Shown piece after piece: positions 1 through 6,120 of a stretch of DNA of 6,475 nt. Below the pieces are notes generated by a model. The model ran no database searches, was not told the DNA's origin, and saw nothing but the letters and a program-made list of their open reading frames with translations. This DNA is from Methanosarcinales archaeon (GTDB taxonomy: Archaea; Halobacteriota; Methanosarcinia; Methanosarcinales; Methanogasteraceae). Made by a program: the position numbers and the translations under genes. The stretch lies in contig JAUWGA010000098.1 of the NCBI GenBank assembly GCA_030606635.1, positions 1 through 6,475 on the forward strand. Reading direction: 5' to 3'. The first letter of the stretch is position 1, and every line of letters starts with the position of its first letter.

Positions 1-1008
1 ATTCACGGTCACCTCGAATGCAGCCCGGGCAAGGATGCTCGCCTTCTCGCCTGATAGCCCGTGCCTTCCGATCTGCTTGACCTCGCCATCGCAGGTCATC
101 ATGTCTGCTGCAAGCATGATGTGTTTTGCATCCACGTTTAATCCCTGTTCGCGCAGTGTCTCCATGATCTCCTTCATGATCGAGTTTCTGGCAGCCTCGA
201 TCCCGAAGACCTCGCACATCTCGCCGGGGTGGTTGGAGGTCGTTCGGGCAGGGTCGACGCCCTCGATATCGAAAGCCTCCTGAAGTGCCGTGCCTTCGGT
301 ATAGAGCACGTATTCAGAACCTTCCTTCTGTATAACTACCCGTGGGATCTCCTCAATGCCTTTGATCAATACTTTCTTAAGATTCCTGCCCAACTGCACC
401 AGGGAACCAAGATTGGACTCCTTCGGACTGAGCTTGAGCATGTGCCCCTCCACCTCGATCGGGATCTTTAGTTTGGCTTCGAGTTTTTCGATGATGTCGG
501 ATAGTGTCAGGTCTCGTTCATACAGGGTATCCTCATCCACTTCGATTAAGATCAACAAATTTTCACGGTCCGTAATAATTCCGCCCAGATCTGCGATGGT
601 CGTCTTCTGTATATCCCATGCGACACCCTGAGCTTTCTTCCTGCTTGTGCCATCTCTCAGATACACGGTCATCACCGGTGTACTCGGGTTCTTTCGCGCA
701 TCAAGGATCTCGATCAACCTCGGGAGCCCAAGCGTTACGTTGATCTCAGCGACACCAGCATAATGGAAAGTACGCATCGTCATCTGCGTACCGGGTTCGC
801 CTATCGACTGCGCGGCAACCACGCCGACCGGATCGCACGGCTCGATGCAAGCAGCCGCATACCCGCTCATAATGTGGTCGATGATCTCATCCAGTTGTTT
901 CCTGGTCGGTTTGACTTCCAGGAGTTCATCTCGCAGGGTATCCCGGATCTTTGGCGGCAATGAGAGCGCACTTACACTCTTCTCGATACTATCTGCTGTT
1001 ACGGTCAT
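1..1008 (-). CDS. rpoA2: DNA-directed RNA polymerase subunit A'' (partial, 3' end beyond window)
   Basis: This is the C-terminal part of the archaeal RNA polymerase large subunit (equivalent to the C-terminal third of eukaryotic Rpb1 and bacterial beta'). It joins A' to complete the active centre. I read 336 codons without a stop, and the frame is still open at position 1. Archaeal A'' is usually about 380-400 residues, so roughly 50 are missing. The trigger-loop block is clear at residues 65-84 (AAQSIGEPGTQMTMRTFHYA). It is followed by the family segment around 85-110 (AGVAEINVTLGLPRLIEILD) and, near the cut end, by the jaw/cleft region around 258-330 (NHPGEMCEVFGIEAARNSI, then DMMTCDGEVKQIGRHGLSG). 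The start ATG (1008-1006) overlaps the rpoA1 stop as ATGA and has GGAGG seven bases upstream, so translation is probably coupled to rpoA1. No frameshift or missing catalytic block was seen. Confidence 0.97.
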   Translation of the reverse strand, partial: MTVTADSIEKSVSALSLPPKIRDTLRDELLEVKPTRKQLDEIIDHIMSGYAAACIEPCDPVGVVAAQSIGEPGTQMTMRTFHYAGVAEINVTLGLPRLIEILDARKNPSTPVMTVYLRDGTSRKKAQGVAWDIQKTTIADLGGIITDRENLLILIEVDEDTLYERDLTLSDIIEKLEAKLKIPIEVEGHMLKLSPKESNLGSLVQLGRNLKKVLIKGIEEIPRVVIQKEGSEYVLYTEGTALQEAFDIEGVDPARTTSNHPGEMCEVFGIEAARNSIMKEIMETLREQGLNVDAKHIMLAADMMTCDGEVKQIGRHGLSGEKASILARAAFEVTVN

Positions 1009-3638
1009 TCTGGCGCCTCCATCACGTCCTTTACAATTCGCTGTATATGGCTACGATCAAAGCCGCGTGACGGGTCGACTCCGTCCTCGCCGTATTTTGC
1101 CTGCACGACCACGCCACGGGTATCCCTGACCGTACCGTCATGCTGCGCCTCCAGATCCTGAAGCGCATTCACCATCCTCCGCTGGAGATACCCGGACTGG
1201 GAAGTCCTGACAGCAGTGTCCACGAGACCTTCCCTGCCACCGATGGCGTGGAAGAAGTACTCGACCGGAGAGAGCCCGCTCTTATACGATGCCTGTACAA
1301 ATCCGTGCGCCTCTGCGCCGCGATCTCCTTTTTTGAAATGTGGAAGCGTTCTGCCGGAGTACCCGCGCTGGATGCGGGCGCCCCGCACCGACTGCTGTCC
1401 GACACACGCAGCCATCTGTGCAAGATTCAGCATCGAGCCCCTGGCTCCTGAAACCGCCATCGCAACTGCGGAGTTGTCGATACCAAGATGCAGTCCTGCC
1501 TTGTCGCCGGCCTCGTCACGAACCCTTCCGAGAATCTGCATGATCCGAAGCTCAAGCGTCTCTTCACTACTTCGCCCGGGCAGCAACTCAAGCTCGTTGT
1601 GTTCATACTTGTCGATCAGACTTGCGATGCTCTCTTTTCCGTACATCGCGTCCTTATTGATCTCCTGTATCTGTTTGACCGCCTCTTTCGGTATATCCTC
1701 ATCATCGATTCCGAAACTGAATCCGTGATACATGATGCCCCGGATCGCAAGGTTTGTCATATTGTCAATAAACGCAGCCCCGGCAGCAGGTCCGAACTCC
1801 CTGATAATCTTGTTTACGATCTTTCCTTTAAACGCGCCGATAGATTTCTCATCGATGGTTCCACAGAGCAGTTCCCCATTCTTTATGACGACATACGCAT
1901 CGTTTGGGCAGTCCTCCTTCTTGCATTCATCACATTCCTCGCATATCTCTGCCGTGTATTCGAGGTGTAACCCTTCCGGTAGAATCTGGCTGAATATCTG
2001 TTTTCCGGTCCAGTATGGGGTGCCATCCACGGTATGGTCAGGCAGCGGCAGGTCGCGCACCCCGGATTTCCGCAGGATATCGAGTGCGCTGTTCTTATCA
2101 ATCGCCTTCTCGCGCGTCAATAGGAACATGCCGGTTATGTGATCGTGTATCCCACCGATGATCGGACCGCCGAATCGCGGCGAGAGGATGTTCTCCTGAA
2201 CCCGCATCAGTATCGCTGCCTCTGCCCTTGCCTCCTCGTTCTGCTGTACATGGAGATTCATCTCATCGCCATCGAAATCAGCGTTGTACGGCGGGCAGAC
2301 CGCTGGATTTAACCGGAACGTCTTTCCGGGCATGACCTTGACCTCGTGCGCCATGATGCTCATCTTGTGAAGCGACGGCTGCCTGTTGAAGAGTACGATG
2401 TCGCCATCCTTGAGGTGCCGATCCACGAACCATCCGTATTCGAGCATTTCTGCGATCTCCTCGCGGGTCGTATCGCTGATTCGCAGTCTGTGCCCATCGG
2501 TCCGGACCACGTAGTTCGCGCCCGGGTGATTTGTCGGACCGCGGCGCACATACTCCTTGAGTTCCTCGATGTTTCTCGGCACAGCCTTAAACGTGACCGT
2601 CAGTTCTCTTGCAATCGCCTCAGGGATGCCGACCTCATTGATTGATAGGTTGGGATCCGGCGAGATAACCGTCCTTGCGCTGAAATTGACACGCTTACCA
2701 GAAAGACTGCCTCTGAACCGTCCTTCCTTCCCTTTCAGGCGCTGGGACAGGGTCTTCAAAGGTCTTCCGCTCCTGTGCCTTGCCGGAGGTATTCCTGAGA
2801 CGCTGTTGTCCATAAAAGTGGTTACATGGTACTGTAAAAGTTCCCAGAGATCCTCGATGATCAACTGCGGCGCGCCCGCTTCCTTATTCTCCTGGAACCT
2901 CTGGTTTATCCTGATAATATCAACGAGTTTGTGTGTTAGATCGTCCTCGCTGCGCTGCCCGGTCTGGAGCGTGATCGACGGGCGCACAGTGACCGGCGGC
3001 ACAGGCAGCACCGTCATGATCATCCATTCAGGGCGCGCGTTACCCGGGTCCATGCCAAAGACAGGGAGATCTTCGTCCGGTATGTGCTCGAACCAGTTCC
3101 TGATATCGCTTGGAAGCAGTTTGTCCCCGTCCTCATAATACGTTGTCGGTTTTTCGTACGTGACCTTCAGTTGGTGCTCGCCGCAGTAAGGACATACTTC
3201 AACCTTGCTTGCCTCGGAAAAGACCTGTTCAACTATCGAATCGATGGTCTGCCCCTGACTTCTTCGAGCTGAGATCTGCTCGACATACTCTTTCTTCCGC
3301 CCTGCATCCAGAAGCAGCCGGCTGCAACTTCTGCACGTACTCCTGAGCAGATTCCGTATCTGCTTGGCAAACCCGACGTGCACGCAGGGTGCTACCAGTT
3401 CTATGTGCCCAAAATGACCCGGGCACTCCCCAGCCCTCCCGTTGCAGGTCTTACATCGCAATCCCGGATCGATGACGCCGAGTCTGGGATCCATGAGCCC
3501 CATGTCGATCGGAAAACCATCCTCATCATAAGTATCTGCCGTGATAATTCTGGTGACGCTCATATTCCGATATTCCCGCGGTGAGATTAAGCCGAATTTT
3601 ATCTTTGAGATCCTCTTTGGAGCACTGATCTGTTTCAT
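1005..3638 (-). CDS. rpoA1: DNA-directed RNA polymerase subunit A'
   Basis: This is the N-terminal two-thirds of the archaeal RNA polymerase large subunit and carries the catalytic metal site; 877 residues from the start used here, normal for the family. In that numbering the landmarks are: clamp zinc ligands C62, C65, C72 and H75 (CKTC...CPGHFGH); a second pair set, C102/C105 and C149/C152; the lid/switch block around 291-331 (LSQRLKGKEGRFRG, then RVNFSARTVISPDPN); the catalytic NADFDGD at 452-458 with Asp 454, 456 and 458; and the bridge helix at about 789-829 (FFHAIGGREGLVDTAV). An extra cysteine quartet lies at 566-577. The open frame extends to an ATG at 3683 (15 more residues). I chose the internal ATG at 3638 because MKQISAPKRISKIKFGLISP matches the usual A' N-terminus. 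The upstream ATG remains possible, with a weak AAGGTG 12 bases before it. The stop overlaps the rpoA2 start. Unusually, no rpoB lies upstream. Confidence 0.97.
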   Translation of the reverse strand: MKQISAPKRISKIKFGLISPREYRNMSVTRIITADTYDEDGFPIDMGLMDPRLGVIDPGLRCKTCNGRAGECPGHFGHIELVAPCVHVGFAKQIRNLLRSTCRSCSRLLLDAGRKKEYVEQISARRSQGQTIDSIVEQVFSEASKVEVCPYCGEHQLKVTYEKPTTYYEDGDKLLPSDIRNWFEHIPDEDLPVFGMDPGNARPEWMIMTVLPVPPVTVRPSITLQTGQRSEDDLTHKLVDIIRINQRFQENKEAGAPQLIIEDLWELLQYHVTTFMDNSVSGIPPARHRSGRPLKTLSQRLKGKEGRFRGSLSGKRVNFSARTVISPDPNLSINEVGIPEAIARELTVTFKAVPRNIEELKEYVRRGPTNHPGANYVVRTDGHRLRISDTTREEIAEMLEYGWFVDRHLKDGDIVLFNRQPSLHKMSIMAHEVKVMPGKTFRLNPAVCPPYNADFDGDEMNLHVQQNEEARAEAAILMRVQENILSPRFGGPIIGGIHDHITGMFLLTREKAIDKNSALDILRKSGVRDLPLPDHTVDGTPYWTGKQIFSQILPEGLHLEYTAEICEECDECKKEDCPNDAYVVIKNGELLCGTIDEKSIGAFKGKIVNKIIREFGPAAGAAFIDNMTNLAIRGIMYHGFSFGIDDEDIPKEAVKQIQEINKDAMYGKESIASLIDKYEHNELELLPGRSSEETLELRIMQILGRVRDEAGDKAGLHLGIDNSAVAMAVSGARGSMLNLAQMAACVGQQSVRGARIQRGYSGRTLPHFKKGDRGAEAHGFVQASYKSGLSPVEYFFHAIGGREGLVDTAVRTSQSGYLQRRMVNALQDLEAQHDGTVRDTRGVVVQAKYGEDGVDPSRGFDRSHIQRIVKDVMEAPE
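1016..1020 (-). promoter_or_regulatory. Shine-Dalgarno for rpoA2
   Basis: Minus-strand GGAGG lies in the last codons of rpoA1 (encoding the M-E-A-P-E tail), seven bases before the rpoA2 ATG. Together with the ATGA overlap it fixes the rpoA2 start and suggests coupled translation that keeps A' and A'' in equal amounts. Confidence 0.85.
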
Positions 3639-3734
3639 TGTATACCAGTCTCTAATGTCTGTGGGATAAAGGTTTTGATTCATAAGGGGTTATCGCACCT
3701 TCGGGTGTTGACGACCATCGCATGGAAGCAGGGG

Positions 3735-3744
3735 TTTATATGAG
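3735..3744 (-). promoter_or_regulatory. Candidate TATA box for the rpoA1-rpoA2 transcript
   Basis: On the minus strand this reads CTCATATAAA. It would place a transcription start about 25 bases downstream, near 3710-3715, giving a leader of roughly 30 bases to the ATG at 3683 or 75 bases to the preferred ATG at 3638. A second, weaker candidate (CCTTTATCC, centred near 3672) would put the start a few bases before 3638. The sequence is partly self-complementary and also reads as TTTATATG on the plus strand, so its direction is uncertain. Confidence 0.35.
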
Positions 3745-3837
3745 CGACACAATACGAAGGTTTCAGTGACAACATAGGCGGCGGACTGGACTTTCACGGT
3801 GCAAGTGAGAAGATCGTGACATCCTCGTCACAAAATT

Positions 3838-3847
3838 CTTTATATTG
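3838..3847 (+). promoter_or_regulatory. Candidate plus-strand archaeal TATA box
   Basis: CTTTATATTG, preceded by an A-rich stretch (CAAAATT) that could serve as the BRE, is the best TATA-like match in the intergenic region. A start about 25 bases downstream falls near 3867, just before a pair of hairpins and pointing away from rpoA1. No plausible protein gene follows, so any product would be a small RNA. This rests on motif match and spacing only. Confidence 0.35.
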
Positions 3848-3869
3848 GTGTAACCTAATGATGATTATT

Positions 3870-3901
3870 ACCACGTCTATTTTTGAATCCGTTCGCGTGG
3901 T
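3870..3901. repeat. Inverted repeat, 6-base arms
   Basis: ACCACG (3870-3875) pairs with CGTGGT (3896-3901) around a 20-base loop, with a further possible G-U closing pair. On its own it could be chance. It is listed because it is followed six bases later by a much stronger hairpin. Confidence 0.4.
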
Positions 3902-3907
3902 TTTGAC

Positions 3908-3937
3908 TGTGCAGCCCTTTTTCACCAGGGCTGCACA
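3908..3937. repeat. Perfect 11-base inverted repeat (hairpin)
   Basis: TGTGCAGCCCT (3908-3918) is exactly complementary to AGGGCTGCACA (3927-3937) across an 8-base loop. This is a GC-rich, stable stem if transcribed. No T-run follows it on either strand, so it does not look like a terminator. It may be part of a structured RNA or a protein-binding palindrome. Confidence 0.75.
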
Positions 3938-4107
3938 ACCCAGATCATTAATCAGATGTCCGCTGCAAATCGTGAAACGGCACCATCCGACACGCGGGAC
4001 CCGTGCATGACTTAAATTCTGATTATCATGCCAAGCTGCACAGAATCGGCACAGGTTTTCACCGGTTTTATTCACAACTCAACAGTAGCCGGGTTCATAG
4101 AAGATTA

Positions 4108-4173
4108 GGGGTATTTGGTAACGACTCTGTCGTCGACGCTTGCGTTATCCCACGTTGCGGTGACCAAAACCCC
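4108..4173. repeat. Imperfect inverted repeat enclosing smaller hairpins
   Basis: GGGGTATTTGGT (4108-4119) pairs with ACCAAAACCCC (4163-4173) with a single bulged base. Inside it, ACGAC/GTCGT (4121-4125 with 4129-4133) forms a small hairpin, and ACGC/GCGT (4136-4145) is also complementary though with too short a loop to form fully. The result resembles a branched RNA fold closed by an 11-base-pair stem. No known RNA family is recognised. Confidence 0.45.
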
Positions 4174-4211
4174 GGAGACCTTTTGATATTTTCGAAACAA
4201 GGGTTTTTTGG

Positions 4212-4297
4212 AGACCGCAGAGTGACACAGAGTGACACAGAGGGGGCGAAAGATAAAAATAACAACTCTCTGTGATCCTCTATGCTCTCTGTGGTTT
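4212..4297. repeat. CACAGAG-type repeat pair (tandem plus inverted)
   Basis: The left arm (4212-4243) contains two exact tandem copies of AGTGACACAG (4221-4230 and 4231-4240) with flanking partial units. The right arm (4266-4297) is roughly its reverse complement (ACTCTCTGTG... to CTCTCTGTGGTTT), about 17 of 22 bases matching in the core after one gap. The spacer of about 22 bases is A-rich. Repeats built from CACAGAG units occur between genes in many environmental microbes, so this is probably a dispersed genomic repeat. In the cdhD transcript it would sit in the 3' region and fold into a long imperfect hairpin. Confidence 0.6.
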
Positions 4298-4333
4298 AAT
4301 CTTCCTTCCCATAACCTGATCCTCCGTAAGAGT

Positions 4334-4350
4334 GAAAAAGTGCATGCACT
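4334..4350 (-). terminator. Possible cdhD transcription terminator (short palindrome plus T-run)
   Basis: Reading the minus strand, the perfect palindrome AGTGCATGCACT (4350-4339) runs directly into a T-run ending at 4334, about 75-85 bases after the cdhD stop. Archaeal polymerase terminates mainly at T-runs, so this is a reasonable 3' end, but the stem is only four pairs with a four-base loop and the T-run is short. Confidence 0.35.
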
Positions 4351-4421
4351 CGAGAATTACAGAGAGAGCCAAAATTCTGTAACACCGGGTGACACGACAC
4401 CATCATGCTTGCGCGGAAGTT

Positions 4422-5741
4422 TCACCCCTCGATCATCATCCCAACCCAGTCCGGGACATTTACAGTGGCATCCGCGCCGCCATCGCCGCCGCGCAACATG
4501 CCGGTCACAGACTTTAGCACCTGAACCGAGGTCGGATGCATCATCATGAAGAGATCGACACCGGCAAGCGCAAGCGCTAGCCCAGTCGTTATCTCCCAGA
4601 TCGGTCCCCGGTATTCGCGGGGTCCCCAGTCCGAGTCCTCCTTAAGTGGCGAGACCGCCATCCACGACTCTCTCGCGCCCCATGCGTTCGTGGTCCCGGA
4701 CGACATCGGGAAGTTCAGTTCTTGGTCGCCGATTAACCCTGCTAGCCGGATGCGCTCGATGTTTGAGTATGCGTAATCGAGACCGTATCCAAGCGCCGCT
4801 GTTGTCGGATCCATCACGATGTCACAACGCTCGATGTTGCACTGTTTCATCAGTTTGCGGTTGAGTTCCTTCTGCGCATTGATCTCGAGTTGCGTCCACG
4901 AAAGGATCGCGTGACCGTACTTCTTTGCCGCGGCTGCGATGCGCTGGTAGTCCATGTTTAGATTTGCAGACGCGATCAGGCACCGCTCGCCTTCGGCAGC
5001 CTCTGCCGCCTTCTCAAGAACCTCGGGATCCTTATCCGGATTTCCGGAGCCCCCGATGATGAGCGGGACATCTACCGCCTGCAAGACGTCCTCGACCACC
5101 TTCGCCGCCTCCGATGCAGACGTGTCCTTGATCGACGGATCCGTGCTTATCAGGTGGATCGTGACCATATCCGCGCCGAACTTCGAGACCACCTTCTTTG
5201 CCCACTCAGCCGGGCTTTCGAGCACATCCTCGTAGTTCATGCGCACAGCGCGTGCCATTCCGATGGGCATGTCAAAGACATCGATCGAGACGTAATTCGG
5301 GTTTGGCATTGGCGCATCGAAGTAGAACGGCAGCGCATGTTCGCCGCCAAGTGTGACCGTCGTTTTGCGTGTGCCGCCGTCAGAGGATGTTGCACCAAGC
5401 ACAACCTCCTCGATCCCGTGCTTCCACTCAGAGACCGGGTCTACGTCAAAGGAGGCTGGGATCAACTCCTGCGGGATCCGGGACTGTATCTGGGAGGGCA
5501 GCGTCATCTGCTGCATGGCGGGCAGCACCTGCCCTGCCGGAAAACCCATCATGCCTGTGACGTTATTCAGCCGCGCAGCGATCTGCGCGAGCTCATATCC
5601 AGCCATTTGCAGCATTTCCGGACCGCCGCCTCCGCCCTCAAATTCGATCTCGATATCCCCCTCTATCGTAACGCCTTTCAGTTCAAGCACGTTCTCGAGC
5701 AGTTTGTTGAGTTCGGATAGCGTGAGAGTGGTAGTTGTCAT
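4422..5741 (-). CDS. cdhD: Acetyl-CoA decarbonylase/synthase complex subunit delta (corrinoid Fe-S protein small subunit)
   Basis: CdhD pairs with CdhE (gamma) as the corrinoid iron-sulfur component of the cytoplasmic ACDS complex. It takes part in methyl transfer between tetrahydromethanopterin or tetrahydrosarcinapterin and the acetyl-CoA synthase site, in either direction. The 439-residue length is normal for methanogen CdhD. A short N-terminal segment with a Gly run (36-40), typical of the family, precedes a TIM-barrel-like domain. Landmarks are GGEHALPFYFDAPMPNPN at about 132-149, a DVFDMPIG strand at 154, TIHLISTDPSIKDTS at 194-208, IIGGSGNPDKDPEVLEKAAE at 228-247, SWTQLEINAQKELNRKLMKQ at 281-300, IVMDPTTAALGYGLDYAY at 308-325, NFPMSSGTTNAWGARESW at 343-360 and WGPREYRGPIWE at 372-383. 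The start follows the family N-terminus. No Shine-Dalgarno is visible and a TATA-like box lies about 28 bases upstream, so the message may be leaderless. Neither cdhC nor cdhE adjoins it. Confidence 0.96.
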   Translation of the reverse strand: MTTTTLTLSELNKLLENVLELKGVTIEGDIEIEFEGGGGGPEMLQMAGYELAQIAARLNNVTGMMGFPAGQVLPAMQQMTLPSQIQSRIPQELIPASFDVDPVSEWKHGIEEVVLGATSSDGGTRKTTVTLGGEHALPFYFDAPMPNPNYVSIDVFDMPIGMARAVRMNYEDVLESPAEWAKKVVSKFGADMVTIHLISTDPSIKDTSASEAAKVVEDVLQAVDVPLIIGGSGNPDKDPEVLEKAAEAAEGERCLIASANLNMDYQRIAAAAKKYGHAILSWTQLEINAQKELNRKLMKQCNIERCDIVMDPTTAALGYGLDYAYSNIERIRLAGLIGDQELNFPMSSGTTNAWGARESWMAVSPLKEDSDWGPREYRGPIWEITTGLALALAGVDLFMMMHPTSVQVLKSVTGMLRGGDGGADATVNVPDWVGMMIEG

Positions 5742-5764
5742 GCGGGTTTCAATGATATTACAGG

Positions 5765-5774
5765 TTTATTAAAT
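5765..5774 (-). promoter_or_regulatory. TATA-box candidate for cdhD, suggesting a leaderless mRNA
   Basis: On the minus strand ATTTAATAAA is centred about 28 bases before the cdhD ATG (5741). Archaeal transcription starts about 24-28 bases past the TATA centre, so the start would fall at or within a few bases of the ATG. This fits the lack of any Shine-Dalgarno in the intervening bases. Confidence 0.45.
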
Positions 5775-5886
5775 GTTGCAGATTGTTGGGTTCGGTATGG
5801 GGTAGCCCCTATCAGATGCCAGAAAAAGCAAGCTTCGCAAACACATCCGAAAAACCCAAATACCAGTTAGAGGAAATGCGCAATTA

Positions 5887-5893
5887 GAGGGAG
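5887..5893 (+). promoter_or_regulatory. Shine-Dalgarno for the small antitoxin-like gene
   Basis: GAGGGAG ends eight bases before the ATG at 5902, a normal spacing. It is the strongest sign that the 72-codon frame is a translated gene. Confidence 0.7.
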
Positions 5894-5901
5894 AAGCGAC
5901 C

Positions 5902-6120
5902 ATGTCAACTGAAATTACTGCCTACGAAAATCGGCTAATTTGTGAAATCAAAGAGACACCACAAGAATATCTGCCGAACCTGCTTCAGATTGTCCGATTG
6001 TTTCGTGAGAGTGTAGTGTTAAAGCCAGCAGAGGATAGCTTCCGTCAGGGCTGGAAGGAAACGATGGCAGGCGAAACACGACCAGTGTCTGAATTGTGGG
6101 ATGGCATCGATGCCGAGTGA
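5902..6120 (+). CDS. Small antitoxin-like protein of unknown function
   Basis: A 72-residue soluble protein with no membrane segment or signal peptide. Residues 6-37 look like one or two amphipathic helices (Leu/Ile-rich, charged). The C-terminal tail from about residue 46 (SFRQGWKETMAGETRPVSEL, then WDGIDAE) resembles the tails of small proteins annotated as type II antitoxins or of unknown function in archaea and cyanobacteria, where such a tail would wrap the toxin. A good Shine-Dalgarno supports the start. An ATG (6110) overlaps the stop in the way a toxin gene would begin, but that frame closes after 36 codons, so no partner toxin is seen. It is transcribed divergently from cdhD. The antitoxin role is inferred from recall of similar tails, not proven; a stand-alone small regulator is the alternative. 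Confidence 0.7.
   Translation: MSTEITAYENRLICEIKETPQEYLPNLLQIVRLFRESVVLKPAEDSFRQGWKETMAGETRPVSELWDGIDAE

Larger units (their letters stand above)
3684..4421. other. Long intergenic region with no convincing protein gene
   Basis: These 738 bases lie between the rpoA1 open frame and the 3' end of cdhD. Open frames exist on both strands (the longest about 90 codons), but none has a Shine-Dalgarno, a recognisable motif or a natural-looking composition. The region contains a rpoA1 promoter candidate, a plus-strand TATA-like box at 3838-3847, a set of inverted repeats (3816-3831, 3870-3901, 3908-3937, 4005-4031, 4108-4173), a CACAGAG-type repeat pair (4212-4297) and a 12-base palindrome (4339-4350). 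I see no tRNA, rRNA, RNase P or signal-recognition-particle RNA signature. The density of hairpins suggests structured RNA or decayed mobile or repeat sequence. Confidence 0.7.

Noticed and set aside
1140..1970. Several plus-strand frames of 100-170 codons opposite rpoA1
   Set aside because: They lie wholly antisense to a clearly conserved RNA polymerase gene and their products have no recognisable features; they reflect the codon bias of rpoA1.
3858..4022. Box C-like ATGATGA and a CTGA downstream, considered as a C/D guide RNA
   Set aside because: The two boxes are about 165 bases apart, far more than the roughly 60 bases of archaeal C/D RNAs, with no D'/C' boxes placed between them.
3794..4075. 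93-codon minus-strand frame in the intergenic region
   Set aside because: No Shine-Dalgarno, no recognisable motif, odd composition (isolated Cys/His residues and a run of Ile), and it overlaps the hairpin cluster. Most likely a chance open frame.
4003..4275. 90-codon plus-strand frame in the intergenic region
   Set aside because: Runs through the inverted repeats and the CACAGAG tandem repeat, has no ribosome binding site, and its product shows no family features.
5622..5640. Glycine run in the N-terminal part of CdhD, considered as an insertion
   Set aside because: Methanogen CdhD proteins commonly have a Gly-rich segment at this position, so it is a family trait.
5154..5772. Long plus-strand frames (up to 188 codons) opposite cdhD
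   Set aside because: Antisense shadows of the conserved cdhD coding sequence; the translations resemble no protein family and lack start signals.
5794..5804. GGGGTAGCCCC between cdhD and the small gene, considered as an operator
   Set aside because: Only a four-base stem with a three-base centre; too short to support without conservation data.
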